A stretch of 64,000 bases of DNA from Anaerolineales bacterium (GTDB lineage: Bacteria > Chloroflexota > Anaerolineae > Anaerolineales > Villigracilaceae), in contig JAUXUL010000028.1 in assembly GCA_030680795.1 (NCBI GenBank), positions 1-64,000 on the forward strand, in the 5' to 3' direction. A program made the position numbers and the translations under genes. Numbering within the stretch: position 1 is the first letter of the stretch; every line of letters starts with the position of its first letter. The notes under the pieces were generated by a model, which was not told where the DNA came from, ran no database searches, and saw only the letters and a list, made by a program, of their open reading frames with translations. Shown here piece by piece: positions 35,160-43,154 of this stretch.

Positions 35160-35753
35160 CTAATCACCAGTCTCTATTCTCGAACCCTTCACTAAGAATC
35201 TCCAGGGCTTGGATAACCACGGTTCTGGTGTTTTATTTAAACCCACTCGAGGGCCAATCGTCACGCTTTTATCTGGGATGACTTGCCCCGCTTCGATTCT
35301 TAAGCTGGAGCCTGCTTCCGTCAAATTGACAAGGTTCTCGCTTTGGGTGATTCCCATGGCCTGGGTCAGTTTGCCCGGACCAAAAGTATCCCGTCCCTGA
35401 CGGCGCTTGATCAATACTTCAACTCCTTCAATGGGCTGAATTGCGCGGATCAACACCGCCGCAGGAAAACCCTCGCGCTCAGTGACTGCGTTCAGCATCC
35501 AATGATTGCCGTAGGTGAAATAGACATACGCATGTCCAGGCGGACCATACATGGGGGCAGTGCGTGGCGTGAGTCCCGCTTTTGCATGGCAGGCCATATC
35601 CTGCTCGCCAATGTAGGCTTCGGTTTCGGTGATCAGGCCCACCAACTTCACTCCATTGAGAATCCGCACGAGTCGCGCGCCAAGGAGTTCGCGTGCAACG
35701 GTCAATGTGGGGCGGTCATAAAAGTCGGATGGAAGCAGAGTCATATTAAACAT
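35160..35753 (-). CDS. DNA-3-methyladenine glycosylase (AAG/MPG family)
   Basis: 197 aa from ATG 35753. Motifs: PSDFYDRPTLTVARELLGA at the N-terminus, ETEAYIGEQDMACHA with the catalytic glutamate, PPGHAYVYFTYGNHWMLNAV, AAVLIRAIQPIEG and GPGKLTQAMGI. It removes alkylated and deaminated purines in base excision repair. An upstream in-frame ATG at 35795 would add MNFVPFRQAQRIAF, which is encoded by a dispersed repeat (family with CTGAGCCTGTCGAA), so the later start is preferred. ATG 35744 is a further candidate. No clear Shine-Dalgarno. Confidence 0.92.
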   Translation of the reverse strand: MFNMTLLPSDFYDRPTLTVARELLGARLVRILNGVKLVGLITETEAYIGEQDMACHAKAGLTPRTAPMYGPPGHAYVYFTYGNHWMLNAVTEREGFPAAVLIRAIQPIEGVEVLIKRRQGRDTFGPGKLTQAMGITQSENLVNLTEAGSSLRIEAGQVIPDKSVTIGPRVGLNKTPEPWLSKPWRFLVKGSRIETGD

Positions 35754-35782
35754 GAAGGCGATGCGTTGAGCCTGCCGAAATG

Positions 35783-35840
35783 GCACAAAGTTCACGAAGG
35801 AAAAAGCTTTAAAGCATTGTGTCCTTCGTGTCCTTTGTGT
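35783..35840. repeat. Inverted repeat CACAAAG..CACGAAGGA
   Basis: An 18-bp imperfect inverted repeat (CACAAAGTTCACGAAGGA and TCCTTCGTGTCCTTTGTG) lies between the glycosylase and epimerase genes. Copies of its half are found near 20830. Confidence 0.65.
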
Positions 35841-35844
35841 TTAA

Positions 35845-36768
35845 TCATTTAAATCTAGGATCTCGTTGAAGTGTCAGCCTCAACCCATCTTCCAACTTGA
35901 TCGAAGGCGCAAATCGCAATTTCTCTTTGGCGAGGCTTAAGTCTGCTCTCATGCGTGAGACGCCGCCGGAGGTTTGGGAATTGTAGACTACGTTGGCTTT
36001 GCTGTCTGTGACTTCCAAAACGATGCGGACCAGATCCTTTATTGAAGTATCTCTACCGGAGCCGACATTGATGACCAGTCCATTGATGTTTGGCGAGGTT
36101 GCGGCGGCCACCATCGCGCTGACAACATCATCCACGTAAATGTAATCCCGTGTCTGTGCTCCATCGCCGTGCGCGACCAATGTCCCGCCGCGCAGGGCTT
36201 GATGCAGGTAATGCGGCACCACAGGCGGATGCGAAGGCGGCAGGCGTTGACCGGGCCCATAGGCGTTGAAAATTCTTAAGCTGACAGTTTCAATGCCCCA
36301 CAACCCGCCGATCGTGCGCACGTAATACTCCGCCGCGAGTTTTGAGACGGCATACGGCGAGCGTGGATTCGGCGTGGCGGACTCTGTCAGTGTTAAGTCG
36401 CCCAGGTCGCCGTAGACAGCCCCGGACGAAGCCAGAACGACGCGTTTGACTCCCACGTCGCGCATGGCTTCCATCAAAGCCACTGTCCCGCCCACGTTGA
36501 CGGTATTATAGTCGCGTGGATATAAAATGGATTCCTGTACTGATACGCGCGCGGCGAGGTGATAGACCACATCCACATCCTGAAGAAGAGTCCACAACTT
36601 GGGACGGTCGCTCACGTCCCCGCGCGTAAAATGGACATCCGGCGCGAGCGCCTGCGGGTCGCCGGTGGAGATGTCATCGAGACCGCGCACTTGATGTCCC
36701 TCGCGGGCCAGGGAATTTGCAAGAGAAGAGCCGAGGAATCCCGCGGCTCCGGTGATTAAGAAGTTCAT
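35845..36768 (-). CDS. NAD-dependent epimerase/dehydratase (GalE-like extended SDR)
   Basis: 307 aa. NAD site LITGAAGFLGSSLANSL at the N-terminus, DISTGDP, HLAARVSVQESI, the catalytic ASSGAVYGD with serine, and YAVSKLAAE (Y-x3-K) near residue 145. RDYIYVDDVVSAM is typical of UDP-sugar 4-epimerases. It probably interconverts UDP-hexoses for glycan synthesis; exact substrate unknown. TATAAT lies nine bases before ATG on the minus strand, so the mRNA leader should be only two or three bases long. Confidence 0.88.
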   Translation of the reverse strand: MNFLITGAAGFLGSSLANSLAREGHQVRGLDDISTGDPQALAPDVHFTRGDVSDRPKLWTLLQDVDVVYHLAARVSVQESILYPRDYNTVNVGGTVALMEAMRDVGVKRVVLASSGAVYGDLGDLTLTESATPNPRSPYAVSKLAAEYYVRTIGGLWGIETVSLRIFNAYGPGQRLPPSHPPVVPHYLHQALRGGTLVAHGDGAQTRDYIYVDDVVSAMVAAATSPNINGLVINVGSGRDTSIKDLVRIVLEVTDSKANVVYNSQTSGGVSRMRADLSLAKEKLRFAPSIKLEDGLRLTLQRDPRFK

Positions 36769-36809
36769 AGGGAAAGGATTATACTCGCAATATTGACGCT
36801 CACTTTTGA

Positions 36810-36838
36810 TTGACTTGCGAAAGGTAGTGTGTTATCTT
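36810..36838 (+). promoter_or_regulatory. Promoter of cspA with long 5' leader
   Basis: TTGACT at 36810-36815 and TATCTT at 36833-36838 are separated by exactly 17 bp. Transcription would begin near 36845, giving a leader of about 137 bases, as in known cspA mRNAs. The leader holds the hairpin CACGGT-TTG-ACCGTG at 36892-36906. Confidence 0.65.
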
Positions 36839-36981
36839 TAACGCTGATAGGAAAACAGTAAGTTACGTTGGTATGAAGAACATCAACAGCTCACGGTTTG
36901 ACCGTGGGTTGTTTTGTTTTGACCTCCGATGGAACAAACAGATTTACCTAAAATATTTTTTAATTGCCAAAGGAGGCAAAA

Positions 36982-37194
36982 ATGTCTGACAGAATAATTG
37001 GTACAGTTAAGTGGTTCAATGGTGACAAAGGCTTCGGCTTCATTGAGCGCGAAGGCGGAGCGGACGTGTTCGTCCATTTCTCCGCCATTCAAGGTGACGG
37101 TTTCCGTAACCTGCAAGAAGGCCAGAAGGTCGAATTCGTCGTTGAAAAGGGTCCCAAGGGACCGCAAGCCACGAACGTTACTGTTCTGAGCTAG
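36982..37194 (+). CDS. cspA: Cold shock protein, CspA family
   Basis: 70 aa, a single cold-shock domain OB fold. RNP1 (KGFGFIE) and RNP2 (VFVHFSAI) motifs are present, with the aromatic surface residues intact. It binds single-stranded RNA and DNA and melts structured RNA, especially in the cold. ATG 36982 is preferred to 36964 because AAAGGAGG lies just upstream and [13 protein letters not shown] is the normal start. A long structured leader and a strong terminator bracket the gene. A DEAD-box helicase, often a cold-shock partner, lies next on the opposite strand. Confidence 0.95.
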   Translation: MSDRIIGTVKWFNGDKGFGFIEREGGADVFVHFSAIQGDGFRNLQEGQKVEFVVEKGPKGPQATNVTVLS

Positions 37195-37201
37195 TCAACA
37201 A

Positions 37202-37236
37202 AAAAGAGCCTGATGCGAAAGCGTCAGGCTCTTTTA
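37202..37236 (+). terminator. Rho-independent terminator of cspA
   Basis: AAAAGAGCCTGATGC, GAAA tetraloop, GCGTCAGGCTCTTTT: a 15-bp stem with one G-T pair ending in T4. Confidence 0.9.
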
Positions 37237-37302
37237 GATTCATGGATAAAGAGGGAGATATTGTATTGATGATAACAAAACCCGCCTCTCATCGAGATGG
37301 GT

Positions 37303-37338
37303 TTACTGTTCACTGATTACTGATCACTAATCACTAAC
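37303..37338. repeat. Heptamer array CTGATCA-type
   Basis: CTGTTCA, CTGATTA, CTGATCA, CTAATCA, CTAACC in tandem directly downstream of the helicase gene's stop. The same unit is seen at 8274-8308. Confidence 0.75.
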
Positions 37339-37339
37339 C

Positions 37340-38596
37340 TTATCTGCTTTTCCTCGGGGCGAGTCTATTTCTTCCATAACTCTTCGGCGTGGGAGCGGGG
37401 CGCGGTGGGCGGCGAGAATCCTCTCGCGGGGCGCCTCTGCCTCTTCCGCCAGAGTCAGATCTCGGTGGGGCGGGAGCCGTGTAGTCGAATCCATCCAATG
37501 TCTCGCGTTTAAGCGGACTTCCCATTATGCGTTCAAGAATCCGAATCATGTCGTTATCTTCGTGTGTAACTAAAGTGAACGCGTCCCCTGTGCGTTGTGC
37601 GCGGCCTGTGCGCCCAATTCTATGAATGTATGCGTCGGCGGTGTCGGGCATGTCGAAGTTGATGACGTGCGAGATTCTTTCCACATCTAAGCCGCGCGCG
37701 GCGATGTCGGTGGCGACCATGATCTGATGCGTGCCGTCTTTGAAACCCTTAAGCGCGGACTGGCGTTGTCCCTGTGAACGGTCGCCGTGCAAACTCGTCA
37801 CCTGATGTCCTGCGCGCTCAATTTGTTGCGCTACTTTTTGCGCGCGATATTTTGTGCGCGCGAAGATTAGCACAGAATGGGTATCCGTTTTTTTGAGCAG
37901 CGCCAGCAGCAACTGCGACTTCAAATGCGGCGGCACAGGATACAGCGCGTGCGTGACAGTATGCGCGGGGCGGCTGATGCCCATCGCGATCTTCTGCGGA
38001 TTCTTGAGCGTGCTCGATGCGAGAAATTCCACTTCAGATGGGAACGTCGCCGAGAACAACATCGTTTGTCGCTGCGCGGGCAGCACCTTGATGATGCGTT
38101 TCACATCGGGCAGAAAACCCATGTCGAACATGCGGTCGCCTTCATCCAGCACAAGGATTTCGATTTTCCCCAGGCGCGCATGGCCTTGATTGACGAGGTC
38201 CAGAAAACGACCTGGGCAAACGATGATGATTTCAGCGCCCTCACGCAGCGCCTTGACCTGGGGCGCGGGTCCGACTCCCCCGTAGATGGTTGCACTGCGG
38301 AGCCTGGTCCCAGCTGACAGAGCCTTGACGACATCGTGAATCTGCTCAGCCAGTTCGCGCGTCGGCGTGACGATCAGCGCGCGCGTGACATGGCGCGGAC
38401 CTTCAAGCAGTTTGTTTAAGATGGGGAGCACGAATGCGGCGGTCTTGCCTGTGCCCGTCATCGCGGTGCCGATAATGTCACGTCCGCGCAGGGCGGCTGG
38501 GATAGCTGCCTCCTGGATGGGCGTGGCGGTATCATAGCCAGCCTTTTTGATTCCCTGCATAAGGCGAGAATCCAGATTAAATTGTTCGAAATTCAA
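37340..38596 (-). CDS. DEAD-box ATP-dependent RNA helicase (RhlE-like)
   Basis: 418 aa. Complete helicase motifs: Q motif (GYDTATPIQ), AMTGTGKTAAF, PTRELAEQI, DEGD in place of DEAD near residue 145, SAT, ARTKYRAQKV, ATDIAARGLDVERI and HRIGRTGRAQRTG. The C-terminal 60 residues form a basic, Arg/Gly/Pro-rich tail typical of RhlE. It unwinds RNA duplexes in ribosome assembly and cold adaptation. DEGD instead of DEAD keeps the two acidic residues of motif II. The 210-bp leader (38597-38806) is on the minus strand and includes a TGAGC-GAAT-GCTCA hairpin. Confidence 0.93.
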   Translation of the reverse strand: MNFEQFNLDSRLMQGIKKAGYDTATPIQEAAIPAALRGRDIIGTAMTGTGKTAAFVLPILNKLLEGPRHVTRALIVTPTRELAEQIHDVVKALSAGTRLRSATIYGGVGPAPQVKALREGAEIIIVCPGRFLDLVNQGHARLGKIEILVLDEGDRMFDMGFLPDVKRIIKVLPAQRQTMLFSATFPSEVEFLASSTLKNPQKIAMGISRPAHTVTHALYPVPPHLKSQLLLALLKKTDTHSVLIFARTKYRAQKVAQQIERAGHQVTSLHGDRSQGQRQSALKGFKDGTHQIMVATDIAARGLDVERISHVINFDMPDTADAYIHRIGRTGRAQRTGDAFTLVTHEDNDMIRILERIMGSPLKRETLDGFDYTAPAPPRSDSGGRGRGAPREDSRRPPRPAPTPKSYGRNRLAPRKSR

Positions 38597-38806
38597 AATA
38601 TTCCTTTTCTTCAGAAGTCTATCAATGTTGGGAAAATGAGCGAATGCTCAAGTAAAAACAGCGCGGACTGCTGATATAAGTGAGTCAGCGGATTATATAA
38701 ATCAGGGACTCGATAAGTTGGTTATATAAGGATTATAGCACTGAAAAGAACCCATACTTGTTTTTTTACCACGAAGACATACTAAAAAAACGACGGTATT
38801 AAGTTT
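38597..38806. other. Leader and intergenic region of the DEAD-box gene
   Basis: About 210 bp, AT-rich, with the perfect small hairpin TGAGCGAATGCTCA near 38640. Leader of the helicase mRNA on the minus strand. No gene seen. Confidence 0.4.
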
Positions 38807-39092
38807 TTATTCCACTTTGCTTGTCAAATCCTGTCGGTCTCCAATAAAAGCCGCTTCTTCCAATTCAATGCGTTCTTCAATGGCCCGCCTTAGCCATTCT
38901 TCCATATTTTTGGTTCGATGTAACTGGGTGAGAAACGCGGCACGGAGCGAGTCCTGGCGGTATGGAAAGGGATTCAGGTTTTGCCTTGCGAATGTGGATG
39001 GGTTTATCCCACGCAGAATCATCATCGGCTTGGGCAATGACAAGACGGTCAATCTCTTTTTCTGTAAGATTCTTTTTGGTTATTACGCTCAT
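38807..39092 (-). pseudogene. Frameshifted antitoxin of a BrnT-like toxin pair
   Basis: The start at 39092 reads MSVITKKNLTEKEIDRLVIA then KPIHIRKAKPESLSIP, an antitoxin pattern. After that point the frame is lost and the matching continuation is in another frame: RAAFLTQLHRTKNMEEWLRR, then AIEERIELEEAAFIG. A small indel near 38955 (within PPGLA / PYRQDSL) joins the two. The N-terminal half is probably a DNA-binding module and the second half the toxin-binding helix. Its ATG overlaps the toxin stop (ATGA). Confidence 0.65.
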
Positions 39093-39297
39093 ATTTGCCA
39101 ACCTGAAATAATGCAAACAGAATTTCCTGCTTTTAGTTGAAAGATGATTTTCAATCGTCTTCCGCTGATGGTTTATCCAATTATTTGAAAACGGGCATGG
39201 TACGATTTTTTGCGCCGGATTTCAAAGTCTGAAAAGAAACATTCCACCGCTTCGTTGAATGTGACATGATGAGCATCTAATTCATCAATTAATAATC
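39089..39297 (-). pseudogene. BrnT-like toxin broken by a nonsense codon
   Basis: Reading on the minus strand: LLIDELDAHHVTFNEAVECF, DFEIRRKKSYHARFQIIG, then a TAA stop at 39173, then in the same frame TISGRRLKIIFQLKAGNSVC and a second stop at 39089. The intact family pattern is RFQIIGRT..GRRLKIIF, so the internal TAA is a nonsense mutation. The start has been lost at the junction with the transporter gene. With the frameshifted antitoxin next to it, the whole module is dead. Confidence 0.65.
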
Positions 39298-40155
39298 GCT
39301 TTTCTTCAATTCCGCCTTCGTCAACAAAATCACCGCAACCAAAATCAATCCACCACCGACCATCACGATTGGCATTAATCTCTCGCCAAACAGCCACGCC
39401 GCAAGCAAAACGGTGACGACTGGCTCCAGTGTCGAGAGCATGGCTGCGTTGGTGGGACCAATCCGCTCCAAACCTGCCAAGAATGTGACGACGGGAATAA
39501 TGGTCGAGATCCCGATCATGCCAAGTATGGCAAGCCAGCCTGCGTTACTTGCGGGGAGGTGTGCGCCGTTGACAAAGGTCAATATCCCATAGACTGAGCC
39601 GGCGGACGCAAAAATGATCGCCGAAGATTGAACGGCTGAGACATGCTTCATCACGTTCGTGCCGACGATGATGTAGACGGAGTAGATGAGCGCAGCCGCG
39701 ATTGCCATGAGTGCACCGATGAGCTGCCCGCCATTTGGGTCAACGGTCAGCGCTGAGCCGACGAGCGCGAGGATCAATGCTATGACCTTTACGGAGGTTG
39801 CTTTTTCATGCAACACAAGAACGGAAAGTATAAAAACAAACATCGGATAGAGATATAAAAGCAGCGCAACCAATCCAGAGGATGCGTATTTGATGGCGGT
39901 CATGTAAAAGAACGACTGCCCAACATAACCTAATGCGCCCATGCCGACGAGTTGCGCGAAGATCTGTCGGCTTGGGAAATGCTCCTTGCGCAGAAGCAGG
40001 ATGATGATCATTACTATTGCGGCAATGCCGAAGCGCATAAAGAGTACAGTAAAAATATCCATCCCGTCTGCGTAGACATAGCGCCCAAAGATAGCGAGAG
40101 TCCCAAACGAGGTGGCAGAGATGGCGATGAGCAGGATGCCGGTGAGTTTTTTCAT
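39289..40155 (-). CDS. EamA/DMT-family membrane transporter
   Basis: 288 aa with ten predicted helices in two EamA repeats (about 1-140 and 148-283). Marks: FGTLAIFGRYVY, MRFGIAAIVM, and in the second half ERIGPTNAAMLSTLEPVVTV, the typical EamA signature. It exports or imports small metabolites; the substrate is unknown. It starts two bases after the stop of the GT4 gene, so they are probably co-transcribed. Its 3' end abuts the truncated toxin gene, and its last codons overlap that remnant. Confidence 0.85.
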   Translation of the reverse strand: MKKLTGILLIAISATSFGTLAIFGRYVYADGMDIFTVLFMRFGIAAIVMIIILLLRKEHFPSRQIFAQLVGMGALGYVGQSFFYMTAIKYASSGLVALLLYLYPMFVFILSVLVLHEKATSVKVIALILALVGSALTVDPNGGQLIGALMAIAAALIYSVYIIVGTNVMKHVSAVQSSAIIFASAGSVYGILTFVNGAHLPASNAGWLAILGMIGISTIIPVVTFLAGLERIGPTNAAMLSTLEPVVTVLLAAWLFGERLMPIVMVGGGLILVAVILLTKAELKKSDY

Positions 40156-40156
40156 A

Positions 40157-41209
40157 TTATCCGATCATGGATTGCAGAAAAGCGCGGATCTGACTTGCGC
40201 TCTCATTCCACGATGGTTGTTGAATGTAACGCTTGCGCGCGTTAAGGGAAAGTTCGGTGAGCAGATTTCGATCAGATGCGAGTTGCGAGATATGAGTTGC
40301 GAACGTTTGATGGTCATTTGGTTTTATCAGGTAGCCAGTTTTTCCATGTTCGATAATTTCACCCGCTGCACCAGCCGTTGTGCCGATGGCCGGCAGGCCA
40401 AATGCCATGCCTTCGAGATAAACAATCCCAAAGCCTTCATACGATGATGGGACGATCAGCACGTTCGCTTGCTTGAGCTTTTCGACGAGAGGTTCATTGT
40501 CAAGTGATGAGTGAAACGTGACCGTGGACGATAGACCATTGACCATGACTAACTCTTGCATTTGTTTGGCATAAGTGGGTTCGGTGGTTAATGAGCCGAC
40601 AACATCAAGGATGAATGATGAAGGCTGAAGGCTGACGAGAGCCTGCAGTAACGTGTGAAGCCCTTTACGTTCGATGATATTTCCTAAAAACAAAATCCGT
40701 AATGAATTTTGTGATGCGCGCGCTTTGATCTCTTCTTCCGAAATTGCTTCGCCAAACCTGTCTGTGGGTGGATAGGCTACAACTGATGGTTTCACACTAA
40801 TCATTAATCCATTAACCACATCCTTTGTCGTCTGCGAATTAAAGATAAATCCATCTACGCTTTGCAGGTATTTCTTTTCAACCACACGATAAAGATCATT
40901 TTGCCATTTTGGGCGTAATTCAGAACATCTTAAATGATGGGCAAGCGAAACAATGGGGCAGGGGTGTTTCCCGCGATTTGCGGCAATGAGGGATGAATGA
41001 TTGAGCTCATCTTGAATCAGAATATCGAGATTGGCTGGTGTCTTAAATGAAAAATTGTCCGTGAGATGCGCGGCGTAATTTCGCCAGGGGAGGCTGATGA
41101 TCTCAACTGTATCCCCCTGCGCGCGCAAATATTCAACTAATTTGTGATCATACATGTATCCGCCGCTGAGGGTATCGAGCGAGCCGTAGATGATTAAACC
41201 CAGTTTCAT
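40157..41209 (-). CDS. Family 4 glycosyltransferase
   Basis: 350 aa GT-B fold. The N-terminal domain begins LIIYGSLDTLSGGYMYDHKL; the C-terminal domain has ILFLGNIIERKGLHTLLQAL near residue 190 and the GT4 donor site SYEGFGIVYLEGMAFGLPAIGTTAGAAGEII (E-x7-E). It transfers a sugar from a nucleotide donor; the acceptor is unknown. Heptamer arrays are found inside the frame at about 40265-40300 and 40610-40640. It is the upstream partner of the transporter and is separated from the PTPS-like gene by a heptamer array. Confidence 0.88.
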   Translation of the reverse strand: MKLGLIIYGSLDTLSGGYMYDHKLVEYLRAQGDTVEIISLPWRNYAAHLTDNFSFKTPANLDILIQDELNHSSLIAANRGKHPCPIVSLAHHLRCSELRPKWQNDLYRVVEKKYLQSVDGFIFNSQTTKDVVNGLMISVKPSVVAYPPTDRFGEAISEEEIKARASQNSLRILFLGNIIERKGLHTLLQALVSLQPSSFILDVVGSLTTEPTYAKQMQELVMVNGLSSTVTFHSSLDNEPLVEKLKQANVLIVPSSYEGFGIVYLEGMAFGLPAIGTTAGAAGEIIEHGKTGYLIKPNDHQTFATHISQLASDRNLLTELSLNARKRYIQQPSWNESASQIRAFLQSMIG

Positions 41210-41212
41210 AGT

Positions 41213-41316
41213 TTTATGGTTAGGTGGTTATATAGTTACCTAGTTGAGTGTTTGGCAGTTCAAAATTTCCCAACTATCAAACTACCAAACTAATAACCTA
41301 TCTAACTACCCGATAC
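41213..41316. repeat. Heptamer array upstream of GT4, entering the PTPS-like gene
   Basis: CCAACTA, TCAAACT, ACCAAAC, TAATAAC, CTATCTA and related units, and on the other side GGTTAGG, TGGTTAT, ATAGTTA. The two halves are complementary, giving a possible hairpin. It supplies the last codons of the PTPS-like gene. Confidence 0.7.
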
Positions 41317-41675
41317 GCCGCCCAAGCGTTCTCATGTTCCCAGAGTACAACTTTGAGTGCGGAGATATTCTTTGCTTTGATTCTTTCATTCAATGTTGTG
41401 GCAAGAATACGTGCAAAATGTTCGATGGATGGATTCAATCCCGTAAACCCGGGTTTTTCATTGAGCATTTGCTCTTTGTAATAACCGATCACGTCCTCGA
41501 GATGTTTTTCCACATCCACGATATCCACGAGATAGCCGTGTTGATCGAGTTCTGCTCCCTCGAGTTGCAGTTCAAGAATATAGTGGTGCGAGTTGGGGAA
41601 GTTCTCTGCTCCCCAATCTCCGCCAATCAGGAAATGGCGGGCGATGAATTCTCTTCGTACTGCGAGGATATACAT
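41298..41675 (-). CDS. 6-pyruvoyl-tetrahydropterin synthase/QueD family protein
   Basis: 125 aa T-fold protein. Zinc histidines are seen in ARHFLIGG and NSHHYILEL, the acidic motif in VDIVDVEKHLEDVIGYY, NPSIEHFARIL, and the substrate-binding glutamate in VVLWEHENAWAAY. The nucleophilic cysteine that precedes the HGH motif in QueD and PTPS is not present (the stretch reads GGDWGAENFPNSHH). It acts on dihydroneopterin triphosphate in known relatives; here the product is uncertain. Other queuosine genes (queE, queC) are absent nearby; GT4 and MDR genes are the neighbours. Confidence 0.8.
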   Translation of the reverse strand: MYILAVRREFIARHFLIGGDWGAENFPNSHHYILELQLEGAELDQHGYLVDIVDVEKHLEDVIGYYKEQMLNEKPGFTGLNPSIEHFARILATTLNERIKAKNISALKVVLWEHENAWAAYRVVR

Positions 41676-41684
41676 GAATACTCC

Positions 41685-43154
41685 TTAAGGATTATTTGTT
41701 TTTGATAACGCCAGTTTTTGTTCAACGAGCGCAAAAGTTTCTTTATCTGCCAGCACGATCAAGATATCCCCTGCCAGCAAAGTAATTCCTCCGCTGGGGG
41801 TGATGAATTCATGACTGCGCGCGATCAGGATGATGAGAAATTCTTGGGGCAGGGATAACTCCACGATGGTTTTCCCGTCCATGCTGGAGCCTGCCGGGAT
41901 TGCAAGTTCCTTCAATTCGTTTTTGTATCCGCTGACGGGCGTATATTCTATCGGATAGATCGGCTTCTTGACCACAGGCGCATCCACGCCCAGCAATTTG
42001 GTGACATAGGGGATTGAAGCGCCTTGCAATAAGGCGGAAGTCAAAACGACGAAGAAAACGATATTGAAAATGGATTCAGCCTGCGGCAGTCCCGCAAGCA
42101 GCGGAAAGGTGGCGAGAATGATCGGCACCGCGCCGCGCAGACCCACCCACGAGATGAGCGTCTTTTCCTGGATGCTGAACTTTGACGACAATAGACTGAT
42201 GAAAACACTGATCGGGCGGGCGATGAACATCAAAGCGACGGCGATCAGCAAGCCTGTGCCGATGATGGGAATGAGTTCTGAAGGGTAGACCAGCAAACCA
42301 AGCGTGAGGAACATGGTGATCTGCATCAGCCATGCTACGCCATCGTGAAAGCGGGTGACACTGCGCCGATGCACAAAGTCCTGATGTCCCGCTACGATGC
42401 CAGCCAGATAAACCGCCAGAAAGCCGCTTCCATAGGCGGCGTTGGTCAGGCTATAGGTTAGAAAAACAATCGAAAGTGTGAGAACTGGATATAAACCTTC
42501 AAACCCAAGTTGTATGCGGTTGGCGAGAAAGACAATGATCTTGCCAAAGACAAATCCGAATAGAACGCCAACTGCAATTTGAAGAATGAATGAGCCGAAC
42601 AGGTCTATTATCTGAACATCTGGCTGTGTGAGCATTTGAATCATCCCGATAGTTAAGAACACAGCCATCGGATCGTTACTGCCCGATTCAAGTTCGATCA
42701 AAGGGCGCAGTTTGCCTTTCAACCCCACACTTTTGGAGCGCAGGATTGAAAACACCGCTGCCGCATCTGTGGATGAGACGATGGCACCGAGCAGTAATCC
42801 TTGCAACAGTGAGAAACCCAGTAAAACCTGCGCAATTAATCCCACTATAACGGCGGTGAGAAGAACGCCAATCGTGGAAAGCGCAACGCCTTCTTTTAGC
42901 GCCGGGCGAATATCCTTCCACTCGGTTTCAAGCCCGCCCGCAAACAGGATCAAATTCAACGCAACAATGCCGATGAATTGAGACAATGCGGGGTCGTCAA
43001 AATAAACCCCTCCAAACCCTTCTGAACCCGCCATCATTCCCAATGCAAGAAAAAGAAGCAGAGCGGGAATCCCAAAGTGGTCTGAAACTTTGCTTACCAA
43101 AACGCTGATAAGCAATAGACCGGCAACGCTGATGAGGATCAATTCAAAGGACAT
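41685..43154 (-). CDS. Cation/proton antiporter, CPA1/NhaP2 type with TrkA-C domain
   Basis: 489 aa from ATG 43154. Twelve or thirteen hydrophobic helices; the ion site is SSTDAAAVFS near residue 130, followed by SGSNDPMAVFLTIG (ND motif). A C-terminal TrkA-C like domain (about 405-485) has DGKTIVELSLPQEFLIILIAR and DILIVLADKETF. It exchanges K+ or Na+ for protons at the cytoplasmic membrane, gated by the TrkA-C domain. The ATG at 43229 is rejected because the extra basic residues are encoded by the end of the upstream MDR gene. The start overlaps that gene by 11 bp. Confidence 0.9.
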   Translation of the reverse strand: MSFELILISVAGLLLISVLVSKVSDHFGIPALLLFLALGMMAGSEGFGGVYFDDPALSQFIGIVALNLILFAGGLETEWKDIRPALKEGVALSTIGVLLTAVIVGLIAQVLLGFSLLQGLLLGAIVSSTDAAAVFSILRSKSVGLKGKLRPLIELESGSNDPMAVFLTIGMIQMLTQPDVQIIDLFGSFILQIAVGVLFGFVFGKIIVFLANRIQLGFEGLYPVLTLSIVFLTYSLTNAAYGSGFLAVYLAGIVAGHQDFVHRRSVTRFHDGVAWLMQITMFLTLGLLVYPSELIPIIGTGLLIAVALMFIARPISVFISLLSSKFSIQEKTLISWVGLRGAVPIILATFPLLAGLPQAESIFNIVFFVVLTSALLQGASIPYVTKLLGVDAPVVKKPIYPIEYTPVSGYKNELKELAIPAGSSMDGKTIVELSLPQEFLIILIARSHEFITPSGGITLLAGDILIVLADKETFALVEQKLALSKTNNP

